From positions 1 through 64,000 of the forward strand of contig JBIOHP010000011.1 of assembly GCA_044449065.1 (NCBI GenBank): a DNA stretch of 64,000 bases. Reading direction: 5' to 3'. Numbering within the stretch: the stretch's first letter is position 1; each line of letters starts with the position of its first letter. Under the pieces are notes generated by a model. That model saw only the letters and a list, made by a program, of their open reading frames with translations, made no database searches and was not told the origin of the DNA. This document shows positions 52,180-61,253 of the stretch, one piece after another. This DNA is from JBIOHP01 sp044449065 (GTDB lineage: Bacteria; Bacteroidota; Ignavibacteria; UBA10030; SZUA-254). A program made the position numbers and the translations under genes.

Positions 52180-55100
52180 TTATTCCTTCCACTTCCTCTT
52201 ACAGTACTCCACCGCCTCTTTCATTGACAATGGGTTTGTGGCGTTGCCGGTGCGGACAAAGAACTGTTCCCCCTTTTCATCTTTAACATAAATGGCGCGG
52301 GGAGAGGGGTTTATGATAACCTTACAAATCTCTTTGCCGTCAATAGCGTGAAAAGTCGTTTTGATGCAGGGACTTATATCTTTGCCGTATGTATTGAGAA
52401 GGAGAGTGGTGAGAAAGACTTCGAAACCATCTTTATCTTGATGTTTGCCGAGCGTTTTATAATCGAGACCAAGACCAACAATATTGCCGCTGTCTTCAAC
52501 ACCGATGAGGAGCGTGCCCCCTTCCGCGTTCAGAAAACCGGCAACAGTTTTTACCACAATCTGTTCCATCGCCCTGTTAAGTTTGTTTTCCCTCATATCC
52601 CAGCGGAGCGATGACTTAAACTCTGCTGTTGCGCTTTCACCCGTTGCGATGAAGAGTTTAAGCTCTTCCTCATCCGTTTTGGGAGCGAGGTCTTTATACG
52701 CCTGCAAGGCGGCGTCTTTCACCGGTTGCGGAACAATTGGAAATGTGGTAAGGATATACGCAAACTCTTCCTCTGTGAAGCCGTAAAGATGAGCTACAAT
52801 ACCATCAAGCTCAGCCCGGAGCTTTGCCCTGCCCGTTTCATCCGTGACTCCGTTTTTGTGGCTGCCTAAACCGATCTCTTTAGCCAACTCATCAAACTCT
52901 TGCGTTGTGCAGATGAGTTTCCCGGCTCGCTCAACAATTTCTCGAAAATACTTATCACTTGTCGCAAGATGAGGAACAGGGAGTTGGTAAAGAAAAAACA
53001 AGTTCAGGTTTGTTGTCATTCTCGATCGGAGAATGTAGTCCGCAACATAACTATTCAAGATGGTTACGATGACCAAAAGTTCTTTACTTGAATGTCTAAG
53101 TTCTGAATGCCTGGCAATGTCATGAATGAATGGAAAATTTACCGTCAAAGAATTACCAGCTAAACAATTCCTTGGCAAAATGGTCGAAATTAAGGTTCTC
53201 TCATTAGTATTTGAGGCAATTTTCCGTATTCCAATCCGATAAACTTCGTAGTCGTTAATCATAGTTCTCGGTGGTTTGTCGATGCCTTCAATTCTTTTGA
53301 TTTTTTTCTCTAAGAACTCCTCGCGCAATGATGGTTCAACTACCCAATACCTTGGATTAGAATATCTATGATCGAAATGCCAGATCATTCCTCCTTCAAA
53401 GACAGGGTACCCCGTTGACTTCGTCATAAAATGCTTGGCAGATCGTGTCATATTTAATTCTTCACCATACAATTCCAACCCCCATCCGTTATCAGAATCT
53501 GAAAGCGGCGGGTTATTCAATAACTTAGCTGCAATATTGACATCACTTGTCGATTTGAATTCCGGGATTGAAAGCGAGTCCGGCGAGAGTTTTCGCACGA
53601 GGTCAACGTTGATCCGGATACTTTCATTGTTCGGGAATTGGTCAAGTTCTTCAACATCATGTCGCATGAATGCAGCCGGAAAAGCTGTAGTGGTAGAACC
53701 TTTCTCGAACGTTAATACAACAAATTTAAAACTGCGATGAACTCCTTCAAAGATAGCCTTGCTATTCTCGAAACAGAAAAGACCTGTGATATTTGTTTTG
53801 CCGAAGAGCATTTCACGAAGCTGTTTAGTTCCAAGATCGGTATAAATGCCGCTGGGAATAACAATGCCACAATCTCCACCAGGTCGCAAGAGATTATAGC
53901 ATTGTTCTATAAATAGACAATACAGATTGGGTTTATTACCTACTGTATTTCCATTTACAATTGAAAGCTGACTACTAAACTGCGAGGATTTCTTGAAATA
54001 CCCCAACTGATGAGGAAACCGACTTGCATATTCTAACCAGTCTCTTCCAATGTCAGGATCATTTAACAAGTTCTCTCTTTGTGTTTCCCATTCCTCAATT
54101 CTTAACTTTTTCTTTTGAATCGTTGGAGCGAATTGTTGGAAGAATTCCTTCTCATTGGTCTGAAAGACCTCCCACGGCGGATTGGTAATGATCGCGTCAA
54201 AACCGCCGTTTTTGTGAATGATCTCGTCGAACTCGAAGCCCCAATGGAACGGGTGAAGATCGGTGATGTCCTTTATGACGAGTCCTCTTCTTTGAATTTT
54301 CCCTTCCTTGTTTTTCTTCTCATCCCAAGTCGCTTGTTCGTACTTTATGCCCAGAATATGAAATTGATCCAATAGCAAGGTATGAAGCGCCTCATTGACT
54401 TGATCATCTTCCTTGCTAATGTTATCACGCATCACGTGTAGATCCTCGGCAAGACCCGATGCATCGCGATAGTTCTTAACGAGAATATTTCTTTTACGAA
54501 GCGCTTCGGTGTAAGTATTGTAGTAGCTCTGCGTTCCAATATCGGAAGATTCTTCAAACAATTCCCTTTCGACTTTCCTGAGACCAATAAGGGAGTTTCC
54601 CGTCATTAAGTTAAAATCAATGTTCGGTAGCGGTTCAAGCTCATCCACATTTTTTGCCGCGGCGACGAGAGCAAGGAAGAGGCGTAATTTGGCAATTTCA
54701 ATCGCCTCTTCCATGATATCGACGCCGTACAAATTGTTTGTGATGATGCTCTTCTTGATAAAATATGCCTTGGAGGGATGATCCTTTTCGATTTTTCGCA
54801 ATTCGGTTGTCAGATATGCGTCATTGAGAAATGTAATTTTACCGATGATGGCGGAATAAATATTAATCAACGATTTCATTGCCGCGACGAGAAAAGCCCC
54901 GGATCCGCAGGCAGGATCGAGCAGGCTCAAACCCGGAAGGACATCCTTTAAGAGATATTTACAGAGGGGGGCATTCATCTCCAGGAGCATTTCGGAAAGC
55001 GATGTGAACTCCTTCTTGACTCCGGCTACCTTCTGGGCATTCACCTTGGCAAGGATCAATTTGGAAATAGTCCGCTCACAAAGATACTCCGTGATTTCCG

Positions 55101-56145
55101 GCCGTGTATAATATGCGCCAAATTCCTTCTGGTTGATGTATTTCTCAAAAATATATCCGAGAACATCGGGATTGATTTCGTCATCCTTGCCTCCGGGGGT
55201 ATCGTTCAAATTCCATGAATAGCGGTGGAAAAGCGAAAATAGATTATCGAACGCCTTATCGGGGACGTCAATATCGGGGAAATCTTCTTCAATCGGATGG
55301 AGGATGAACAACCCGCCATTGAGATATTTTATTTTGCCAAGGAGGTTTTTTACGTTTGCGCTTCGTTCATTTTCTGGTTTTGCGAATCCTTCAAAGAATA
55401 GAATCTTGAGAAATTTTGAATAGTATATATCTTTTCCGGTTTTCTTGCTCTGTTCGAGTTTCTGTATCAGATATTCTTTATTTCCATCATCGAGGAAAAA
55501 TTTTTCCTGCAAGAAATAGATGAACATTAGCCGGTTTAAGAGTACCGATGCATACCACTTGCGTTTGCGTTCATCGGGGATTCCCCCAATAAGCTCGACA
55601 AATTCCAGCCGCAGGATATCGTATTCTTTGAAAAACTTCTTTGTGGTAGCTTCAACGTCAAGCGCCTTCTTCAGCCTGCCGGCAACTTCCAGTACCGAAA
55701 TCTCGCCCTTCTCATCAAGTTCTGTAATATCGACAACCATGGAGCTTAGTTTCGTGAGAAATAGGTCGCCCGGTTGTCCCTTTAAATAGTAATGTTCTCT
55801 CGGGTATCGTTTGTTTTGTTCACGTTTTTCCCAGTACCACAAGCTTTTTGTTCTTTTCTTATTGATAAAAATTAGAAGGTTTTCGTGGTGCAGTTTAGAA
55901 GTTTGTTTGTAAAGGGCTTGGCGGATTTTAGCGGGAGGAATATCATCATCGGGAAGAAGGACTTCAAACACAATAACACCTGCAAGCTGAGCAATTTGTT
56001 TGCATTGAAAAACGCTACGATCCGCTTCAATGGAAATGATTTTCTTTTGCGTGGGCTGTGACCAGCCAAGTTCTTCAATAAAAAGCCGGTTAAAATCGAA
56101 TTCCTCAAGCAGAACGCGGGTTTTTTGAATATCCAGATTTACCAT
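52180..56145 (-). CDS. Eco57I-like adenine-N6 methyltransferase fused to an AlbA/Schlafen-type domain
   Basis: The ATG at 56145 (AGGA upstream) is preferred; an ATG at 56178 lies in the helicase gene. The 1321-residue protein starts with a domain seen in type IIG/PglX-like enzymes ('FDFNRLFIEELGWSQP', 'REHYYLKGQPGDLFLTKL'). The methyltransferase core has motif I 'LLDPACGSGAFLVAAM' (about 408-423) and the catalytic motif IV 'NPPW' (655-658). A target-recognition region follows. The last 150 residues are an AlbA_2-type domain ('TAEFKSSLRWDMRENKLNRA', 'NAEGGTLLIGVEDSG'). No clear endonuclease motif was seen in this chain. It modifies adenine in DNA and probably works with the helicase gene 8 bases upstream. 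Confidence 0.88.
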   Translation of the reverse strand: MVNLDIQKTRVLLEEFDFNRLFIEELGWSQPTQKKIISIEADRSVFQCKQIAQLAGVIVFEVLLPDDDIPPAKIRQALYKQTSKLHHENLLIFINKKRTKSLWYWEKREQNKRYPREHYYLKGQPGDLFLTKLSSMVVDITELDEKGEISVLEVAGRLKKALDVEATTKKFFKEYDILRLEFVELIGGIPDERKRKWYASVLLNRLMFIYFLQEKFFLDDGNKEYLIQKLEQSKKTGKDIYYSKFLKILFFEGFAKPENERSANVKNLLGKIKYLNGGLFILHPIEEDFPDIDVPDKAFDNLFSLFHRYSWNLNDTPGGKDDEINPDVLGYIFEKYINQKEFGAYYTRPEITEYLCERTISKLILAKVNAQKVAGVKKEFTSLSEMLLEMNAPLCKYLLKDVLPGLSLLDPACGSGAFLVAAMKSLINIYSAIIGKITFLNDAYLTTELRKIEKDHPSKAYFIKKSIITNNLYGVDIMEEAIEIAKLRLFLALVAAAKNVDELEPLPNIDFNLMTGNSLIGLRKVERELFEESSDIGTQSYYNTYTEALRKRNILVKNYRDASGLAEDLHVMRDNISKEDDQVNEALHTLLLDQFHILGIKYEQATWDEKKNKEGKIQRRGLVIKDITDLHPFHWGFEFDEIIHKNGGFDAIITNPPWEVFQTNEKEFFQQFAPTIQKKKLRIEEWETQRENLLNDPDIGRDWLEYASRFPHQLGYFKKSSQFSSQLSIVNGNTVGNKPNLYCLFIEQCYNLLRPGGDCGIVIPSGIYTDLGTKQLREMLFGKTNITGLFCFENSKAIFEGVHRSFKFVVLTFEKGSTTTAFPAAFMRHDVEELDQFPNNESIRINVDLVRKLSPDSLSIPEFKSTSDVNIAAKLLNNPPLSDSDNGWGLELYGEELNMTRSAKHFMTKSTGYPVFEGGMIWHFDHRYSNPRYWVVEPSLREEFLEKKIKRIEGIDKPPRTMINDYEVYRIGIRKIASNTNERTLISTILPRNCLAGNSLTVNFPFIHDIARHSELRHSSKELLVIVTILNSYVADYILRSRMTTNLNLFFLYQLPVPHLATSDKYFREIVERAGKLICTTQEFDELAKEIGLGSHKNGVTDETGRAKLRAELDGIVAHLYGFTEEEFAYILTTFPIVPQPVKDAALQAYKDLAPKTDEEELKLFIATGESATAEFKSSLRWDMRENKLNRAMEQIVVKTVAGFLNAEGGTLLIGVEDSGNIVGLGLDYKTLGKHQDKDGFEVFLTTLLLNTYGKDISPCIKTTFHAIDGKEICKVIINPSPRAIYVKDEKGEQFFVRTGNATNPLSMKEAVEYCKRKWKE

Positions 56146-56153
56146 ACGGTATC

Positions 56154-59100
56154 CTATTTCCGAAGTCCCATGGAACAAATGATCTCTGGTTCGTTGAAAT
56201 CCTTTTCCTCAGATCTCATGCTTAATCTATCCTCGTTATGCAGGCTGAGCACAAGTTTTGCTAAATCGGGATCTGAAATCCCAAACTTCAACTGCCGGTT
56301 AAGGATATCGGTTGCGTTTTGCCTCAGAGGGTAACGGTAAAGATTGTCGACCGCCTTTTGCAATTCGTGCGTATCGAACAACGTTCCCTCGATGGAGGCA
56401 AGATATGCCTTCAGCCGCTCGAATGTTTTGTATTTAGCTCCGGTCGGCCTGCCGAGCGTGCCGCCAGCCGCCCGTTCTTCCTCAGCAGTAAGTTCGACAG
56501 CTTTTCGGATAAGATCGAAATGATACGGAGCTCTCGCCAGTGCCGGAGTCGTCGGTTTGCACTCTGCCGCTTTTAAGATATCCAATTGCGAATCAGAATA
56601 GAGATTCTTTTCTTTATCGATCCACGAGAGAGCATTATTTCCCCCTGCCGTTTTCAGATATACCAATGCGCCCTCCGGCTGATTGTGTGGGAGTTCATGC
56701 CTTTTTGTCGAATGAACCACAGATGGAAGATCGGGGATTATTTTTTCCAAGGTAGAATCTTTTTCAATTGCATTCTTCCAAATTTGGAACGCATAGGATG
56801 CAAGATCGACCTCGTCATCCGCCTCGCCGTCGAGGATGCCGGATTTTTCCGTGAACAGATCGCGAAGAGATTGATCGTTCCGGTCATCTTCGAAGAACGA
56901 CTCATCGGTACCGACAATTTCCGCGTTCTCCTGCAGCCGCTGGCGAACCCTGGCGCGTAATCTGATGATCCGTTCAACTCCTTCAGCCGGCAAGAATGAA
57001 TAGCAATGGATGGTATCGGATTGTTGACCGATACGGTCTACACGACCCGCTCGCTGTACCAAACGAATGATTGCCCATGGTAAATCGTAATTAACAACAA
57101 TAGCTCCATCCTGAAGGTTTTGTCCCTCGCTTAATACGTCGGTGGCAATGAGAACCCGCAATTCATCCTCCGGTTTTATGATCCCCCTTTTCTCATTACT
57201 AACCGGACTAAACCTCCATGCAACCAGCGTTGGATCAGAACTATCTCCGGTAACGCCTTGTAAAGCTTCAATTTTGAGGCTTTTCAATTGAATTTCAAGA
57301 TATTTTACCGTATCGGCAAACTGGGTGAAGACGAGAACTTTATCGTCCTTATGTTTTTTTCCAATGAGAGCTTTGAGTTCAGCCAGCTTTTTGTCTTCAT
57401 CGGCTTTCCACTCGCCAGTTGAACGCAGAATTGAACTGAGTGCGATTGAATCTTTCTTCAAATCCTCTGCTAACCGGTTGATGAATAAATCACTCTTAAG
57501 CCATTTGAAACGCGTTTTATAGATCGTTTCATATTCGTGATATATATCTGCCGCCTTCTTTTGTAATTCTTCCTCGGTTAATAATCCGGTAATGGATTCT
57601 TTTTCTTCACCATCATCGTTATCTTCAAACATGGACGCGGTGCTCTCTTCCACGTCCTTATCCGAATATCGCGAATCCAATAATCCCGCATCTTGCGTTC
57701 CAACAGGAATCGGTTTGTTATTTTCTATTGCGTGAATAAAAATATAATTCCGAAGAATGTGCCGCTCTATTGATAAGAGAAAGGAATAACCGCTGCTCTC
57801 AAGCCGTTTAAAAAGATTTGTACGGCAAAATCCCATAAGCCGTTTACCAGCCCTTGAGAGTCCATCGAGAGTTTTCGCTTCTTCCTGGGTCGGCGGACGA
57901 TCCGCGGTTGGTTTAATATAATTTCCCAAACCGTAACGAGGCACGCTGAGGCTATTTATTTTCAGCACCACATCATCTGCATAGAGTTTTGCATACTGGT
58001 CCTTTGGATTTTTATCTTCAATTTTGAATTTTACCGTTTGGGGCAATCTGGCTGGAAAATACTGCCGCTTCCCGCTGGGAAACTCAAGATACTTTCTTCG
58101 ATGTTCCTGGTCAACTTTCGCGTAATTATCGAGGATATAGCCGCGGGTTCTCCGTACCATGAAAAGACGCATCAATTCACGCCAATCCTCCAGATATTCA
58201 CTCCGTTCAAATGCAGGGAGGGATCGAACGAAGGGAGTATATTTCGCATAAAAACCTGATTCGATGCCGTTAAAATTCCTTTTAATAAGCTGTTCGGGCC
58301 GTATACCCAAATCTCTGTCATTCGGAACAAAGAGCTTGAGCTGATTCGCAAGATCGAAATACGTTTTATTGTAAGGCGTTGCCGAGAGAAGGATACATTT
58401 ACAACCCAACAAATGTATATAATCTCGGATTACTGCATAGCGTTTCGATTCTGAGTTCCTGAGGTTGTGACTCTCATCGATTAACACAATCCGAAATCGA
58501 CCCGGAATATTATTAATTTCTTTTTGTACCAAACTCATGGAGAGTACTCGAGCTCTGAGTCCATACTCATCGACGTGCGACTGCCACATCCTGGTTAAGT
58601 TCTTAGGGCAAATGATGAGTGTGCTCCAGCCGTGGCGTTCTTCGAGAACGCAGGCGAGCGCTGTAGCCATTAACGTTTTTCCAAGACCGACGACATCTCC
58701 GATAAGAACACCATCCCGTTTTGTTACGTGATGTGCGGCAATTTTCACCGCTACGGTTTGAAAATCGAATAGCTTCCCCTGGAAGATCTTCGGGAGCCTG
58801 AACTCTGATTGCCCCGCAATAGCTTCCTGAGCCAGATGGTATGCCATTTTCACGTAGATGTGATACGGTGGAATTAGCTCCTCGCGGGCCCAGCTTTCTT
58901 CAATAATGGAAGCGAGTTCTTCCGAAATATCAATGCACCAACGATCATTCCACCGTTCTTCGAACCACCGCGCAAGTTTTTCAGTGGCATCATGATCGAG
59001 AACGTCAATATTTAATTCGCCCTGCCGAGAAAGACCTGCCATGGTGAGATTGCTACTACCGAGATATCCGGTAATGGGATTATTGGGATCCTGGCGGAAT

Positions 59101-59534
59101 AGAAGATAGAGTTTCGCGTGTAACTGGTATCGTAAAAAAAGCTTGACGACAACTTTCTTTGTTCTGATCTGCTTTGCCAACCTGCGCAGACCTGCTTCAT
59201 CTTCATTTGTTGGGGATCCGTATGTGAGTTGCTCCCTAAACTCCTCTGCCAACCTGCGTTTTAAACGAATAACGGTTTGGTTGTCAATATTCTGACCGTT
59301 CTCCAATAGGCTTAATGCTTCTCTTAGTTCGTCCTGCGGAAGTTTCTGCATCCCCACCAGTAACCGGCAACATTTGCCATCACCGCCACCCCATTGTTCG
59401 ATGTAGGAATCAATCTGTTTCCATCCGCGCAGATTGAAAAAACCGACACAAAAATCCGATCGGTTAGATACCTTAATGGTATCAATAAGCGCTGGAAGAA
59501 GAGATTGATCGATATTATCGAAGATGCGGGGCAT
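56154..59534 (-). CDS. SNF2-type helicase with N-terminal phospholipase D-like domain
   Basis: This 1126-residue protein begins with a PLD-like domain: 'LHAKLYLLF' (138-146) and 'GSSNLTMAGL' (159-168), the half-site arrangement seen in nucleases of restriction systems. An SNF2/superfamily 2 motor follows, with Walker A 'GDVVGLGKT' (279-287), 'LIDESHNLRN' (351-360), 'LLSATPYNK' and, in the second lobe, 'LIATDVLSEGQNLQDG' and 'RAGRVDRIGQ'. The family is common in defence islands. The HKD Asp is not in its standard position, so nuclease activity is uncertain. It is the first gene of a two-gene unit with the methyltransferase. Confidence 0.9.
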   Translation of the reverse strand: MPRIFDNIDQSLLPALIDTIKVSNRSDFCVGFFNLRGWKQIDSYIEQWGGGDGKCCRLLVGMQKLPQDELREALSLLENGQNIDNQTVIRLKRRLAEEFREQLTYGSPTNEDEAGLRRLAKQIRTKKVVVKLFLRYQLHAKLYLLFRQDPNNPITGYLGSSNLTMAGLSRQGELNIDVLDHDATEKLARWFEERWNDRWCIDISEELASIIEESWAREELIPPYHIYVKMAYHLAQEAIAGQSEFRLPKIFQGKLFDFQTVAVKIAAHHVTKRDGVLIGDVVGLGKTLMATALACVLEERHGWSTLIICPKNLTRMWQSHVDEYGLRARVLSMSLVQKEINNIPGRFRIVLIDESHNLRNSESKRYAVIRDYIHLLGCKCILLSATPYNKTYFDLANQLKLFVPNDRDLGIRPEQLIKRNFNGIESGFYAKYTPFVRSLPAFERSEYLEDWRELMRLFMVRRTRGYILDNYAKVDQEHRRKYLEFPSGKRQYFPARLPQTVKFKIEDKNPKDQYAKLYADDVVLKINSLSVPRYGLGNYIKPTADRPPTQEEAKTLDGLSRAGKRLMGFCRTNLFKRLESSGYSFLLSIERHILRNYIFIHAIENNKPIPVGTQDAGLLDSRYSDKDVEESTASMFEDNDDGEEKESITGLLTEEELQKKAADIYHEYETIYKTRFKWLKSDLFINRLAEDLKKDSIALSSILRSTGEWKADEDKKLAELKALIGKKHKDDKVLVFTQFADTVKYLEIQLKSLKIEALQGVTGDSSDPTLVAWRFSPVSNEKRGIIKPEDELRVLIATDVLSEGQNLQDGAIVVNYDLPWAIIRLVQRAGRVDRIGQQSDTIHCYSFLPAEGVERIIRLRARVRQRLQENAEIVGTDESFFEDDRNDQSLRDLFTEKSGILDGEADDEVDLASYAFQIWKNAIEKDSTLEKIIPDLPSVVHSTKRHELPHNQPEGALVYLKTAGGNNALSWIDKEKNLYSDSQLDILKAAECKPTTPALARAPYHFDLIRKAVELTAEEERAAGGTLGRPTGAKYKTFERLKAYLASIEGTLFDTHELQKAVDNLYRYPLRQNATDILNRQLKFGISDPDLAKLVLSLHNEDRLSMRSEEKDFNEPEIICSMGLRK

Positions 59535-60244
59535 TAAGATATAGGAAAATTTAACAATTTTTTGTTGGAAGTGTTGAAATGTTTAACTAATAATCATTTT
59601 GAATGTATTCTCTAAAAATCCTCGATGCTTGACGTAATGCAAATCGCTGTTGCAGCGGGCGTCCTTATGACGGATATAGTATATATTTTCGAAGGTTTGC
59701 TCAAACAAGGGTACGGCTCCTGCGTCTTTAGTGATAAATTCGTTCAACAATTTAACTCAAAAACGCAAGATAATCAATTTATTTCGCCCGTAATTTGGTT
59801 CATCACTTCCTTGCAAATTGAAGTAGTTCCCAAGATACTGATTACAACTTAAGACATTGGCTCAAAATAGAAGAAGCCCCGCCCTCCAACAATGGGCCTC
59901 CCTAACGCTTATTCCCTCTCAGTTTAATTTATCAAAGCCATCTTGCGAATTTGCGTGAAGGATTTCTGCAGGTCGATTGAACAAATTATGGTCATTTTGG
60001 AGTAATTAATTAAAAATTCTGATTAAACCAATACAACCGAGAGTGGTCTAAAATAAGCCAGACCGGATATTGAGAGTAAATGAGATTATTGGGTGCGCTC
60101 CCACTCCTTAATCAGGTATTTTCGACTTCTCCCGGTTATACGGAGTCTTTTAAATTTCATTATTTCTGAACACTTTTAGAAAAATCTGATGTAATAATTG
60201 GTTACGACCTAATAATAATTCAATAAATACCGGAGCTATAGGTC
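59535..60244. other. Gene-poor region with a T9SS gene relic
   Basis: In these 710 bases I see no convincing intact gene; the only notable content is the sorting-domain tail at 59924-60010. A plus-strand frame at 59625-59852 lacks any family likeness. The region likely holds the promoters of the divergent helicase and RelA-like genes. Confidence 0.5.
59924..60010 (-). pseudogene. Relic C-terminal tail of a T9SS sorting domain
   Basis: The minus-strand frame ending in TAA at 59924-59926 reads 'IDLQKSFTQIRKMALIN', which matches the basic tail of T9SS sorting domains (compare 'GDLSKTFMQVKKMVLMK' of the gene at 20262). The downstream 'AGCCCCGCCC' stretch also resembles a decayed terminator. Nothing upstream continues the domain. 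Confidence 0.5.
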
Positions 60245-61096
60245 ATGACGAACATAAGATTTTCAAAAGCGCTAAATCACGGTCTTCCAAAACTCACAAC
60301 CCGCCGCACCGAGAGAGAGGCGTTTCTCTCTACAGCGCTTACCGGTCGAAACGTAATGCATAAACTCCGATGGGGAATTGAAGACATCGCATTCAAATAT
60401 TTTCGTCCCGGAGATTATGAAAATATTGCCCATCTTGTGAACACGCCGCGGAAAAAACGCGAAACCTACATAACGAAATTCGTTCAACCTATCGAAGAGC
60501 TTTTCACCGAATCCAAGTTGAGATACACTATCGAAGGCAGACCCAAACACTTATACAGCATTTATAGCAAAATGATTACCCGCAATAAGTCGTTCCAGGA
60601 AATATCTGACCTCTATGCTATCCGCATTGTGCTTCAAACCGAGGATCCGTATGATTGTTTCAGGGCGTACGATATTTTATCGCGCATATATCTTCCGCTT
60701 CCCGGTCGATTCAAAGATTATATTTTCTACCCGAAGAAGAACGGATACCAATCGATCCACACGACGTTAATAGGTCTGGAGGGTAAAAATGTTGAAGTGC
60801 AGATTCGCACGCTCCCGATGCAGCACATTGCCCAGGAGGGGGGCGCCGCTCACAGAATCTATAAGGAGAATGGAACTCCCCGTTATCGGAAGATGGAAAA
60901 CTGGACCTCATGGATGAACCGTGTTCTAAACTTAGCCAACCTTGAACCCACCGTAAACCACGCCCTCAAACTTTTAGAACTGAGAATAGATCAAAAAGAA
61001 ATTGCCGTATTATTGCCCGGAGGAGGAGTTAAAATATTTTATCGGGGAGTTGGAGCGGGCGCTCTAATGCAGCCGTTGCAGATCAATAAGGTTTAA
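60245..61096 (+). CDS. Stand-alone RelA/SpoT-type (p)ppGpp synthetase domain protein
   Basis: The 283-residue protein begins where the synthetase half of a long RSH enzyme starts ('HKLRWGIEDIAFKYF', 39-53). It has no HD hydrolase domain. The core motifs are kept: 'GRPKHLYSIYSKM' (98-110), 'LPGRFKDYIFYPKKNGYQSI' (152-171, Asp 158) and 'VEVQIRT' with Glu 184. The motif normally reading 'AEYGVAAHW' is 'AQEGGAAHRIYKE' here. The last 40 residues look like a truncated TGS start. Length is far below RelA (about 700). It may be a derived small alarmone synthetase or an inactive paralogue. Confidence 0.85.
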   Translation: MTNIRFSKALNHGLPKLTTRRTEREAFLSTALTGRNVMHKLRWGIEDIAFKYFRPGDYENIAHLVNTPRKKRETYITKFVQPIEELFTESKLRYTIEGRPKHLYSIYSKMITRNKSFQEISDLYAIRIVLQTEDPYDCFRAYDILSRIYLPLPGRFKDYIFYPKKNGYQSIHTTLIGLEGKNVEVQIRTLPMQHIAQEGGAAHRIYKENGTPRYRKMENWTSWMNRVLNLANLEPTVNHALKLLELRIDQKEIAVLLPGGGVKIFYRGVGAGALMQPLQINKV

Positions 61097-61114
61097 GGTA
61101 ATCAAATAGGAAGA

Positions 61115-61252
61115 GGGGATCGTCCAAAAAGAAAGAATGAGTCTTCCCGAACTTGTTTCGGGATCTAAAAATTAGTTAAAACAGATGCTGATGCCGACGC
61201 ATCGGGACAGCATGACTCAGGAAGCTGAGTTATGTTCTTTTTGGACGACCCC
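61115..61252. repeat. 138-bp inverted-repeat element
   Basis: GGGGATCGTCCAAAAAGAA (61115-61133) and TTCTTTTTGGACGACCCC (61235-61252) pair over 18 positions with one bulged base. The 100-base interior holds smaller hairpins, for example CTCAGGAAGCTGAG at 61217-61230. It lies between the convergent RelA-like and RND genes, 1 base from the RND stop. A MITE-like insertion or a composite terminator are both possible. Confidence 0.65.
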
Positions 61253-61253
61253 A

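Noticed and set aside
59625..59852. 75-residue plus-strand frame
   Set aside because: No ribosome-binding site, no recognisable family, and composition like the surrounding non-coding DNA.
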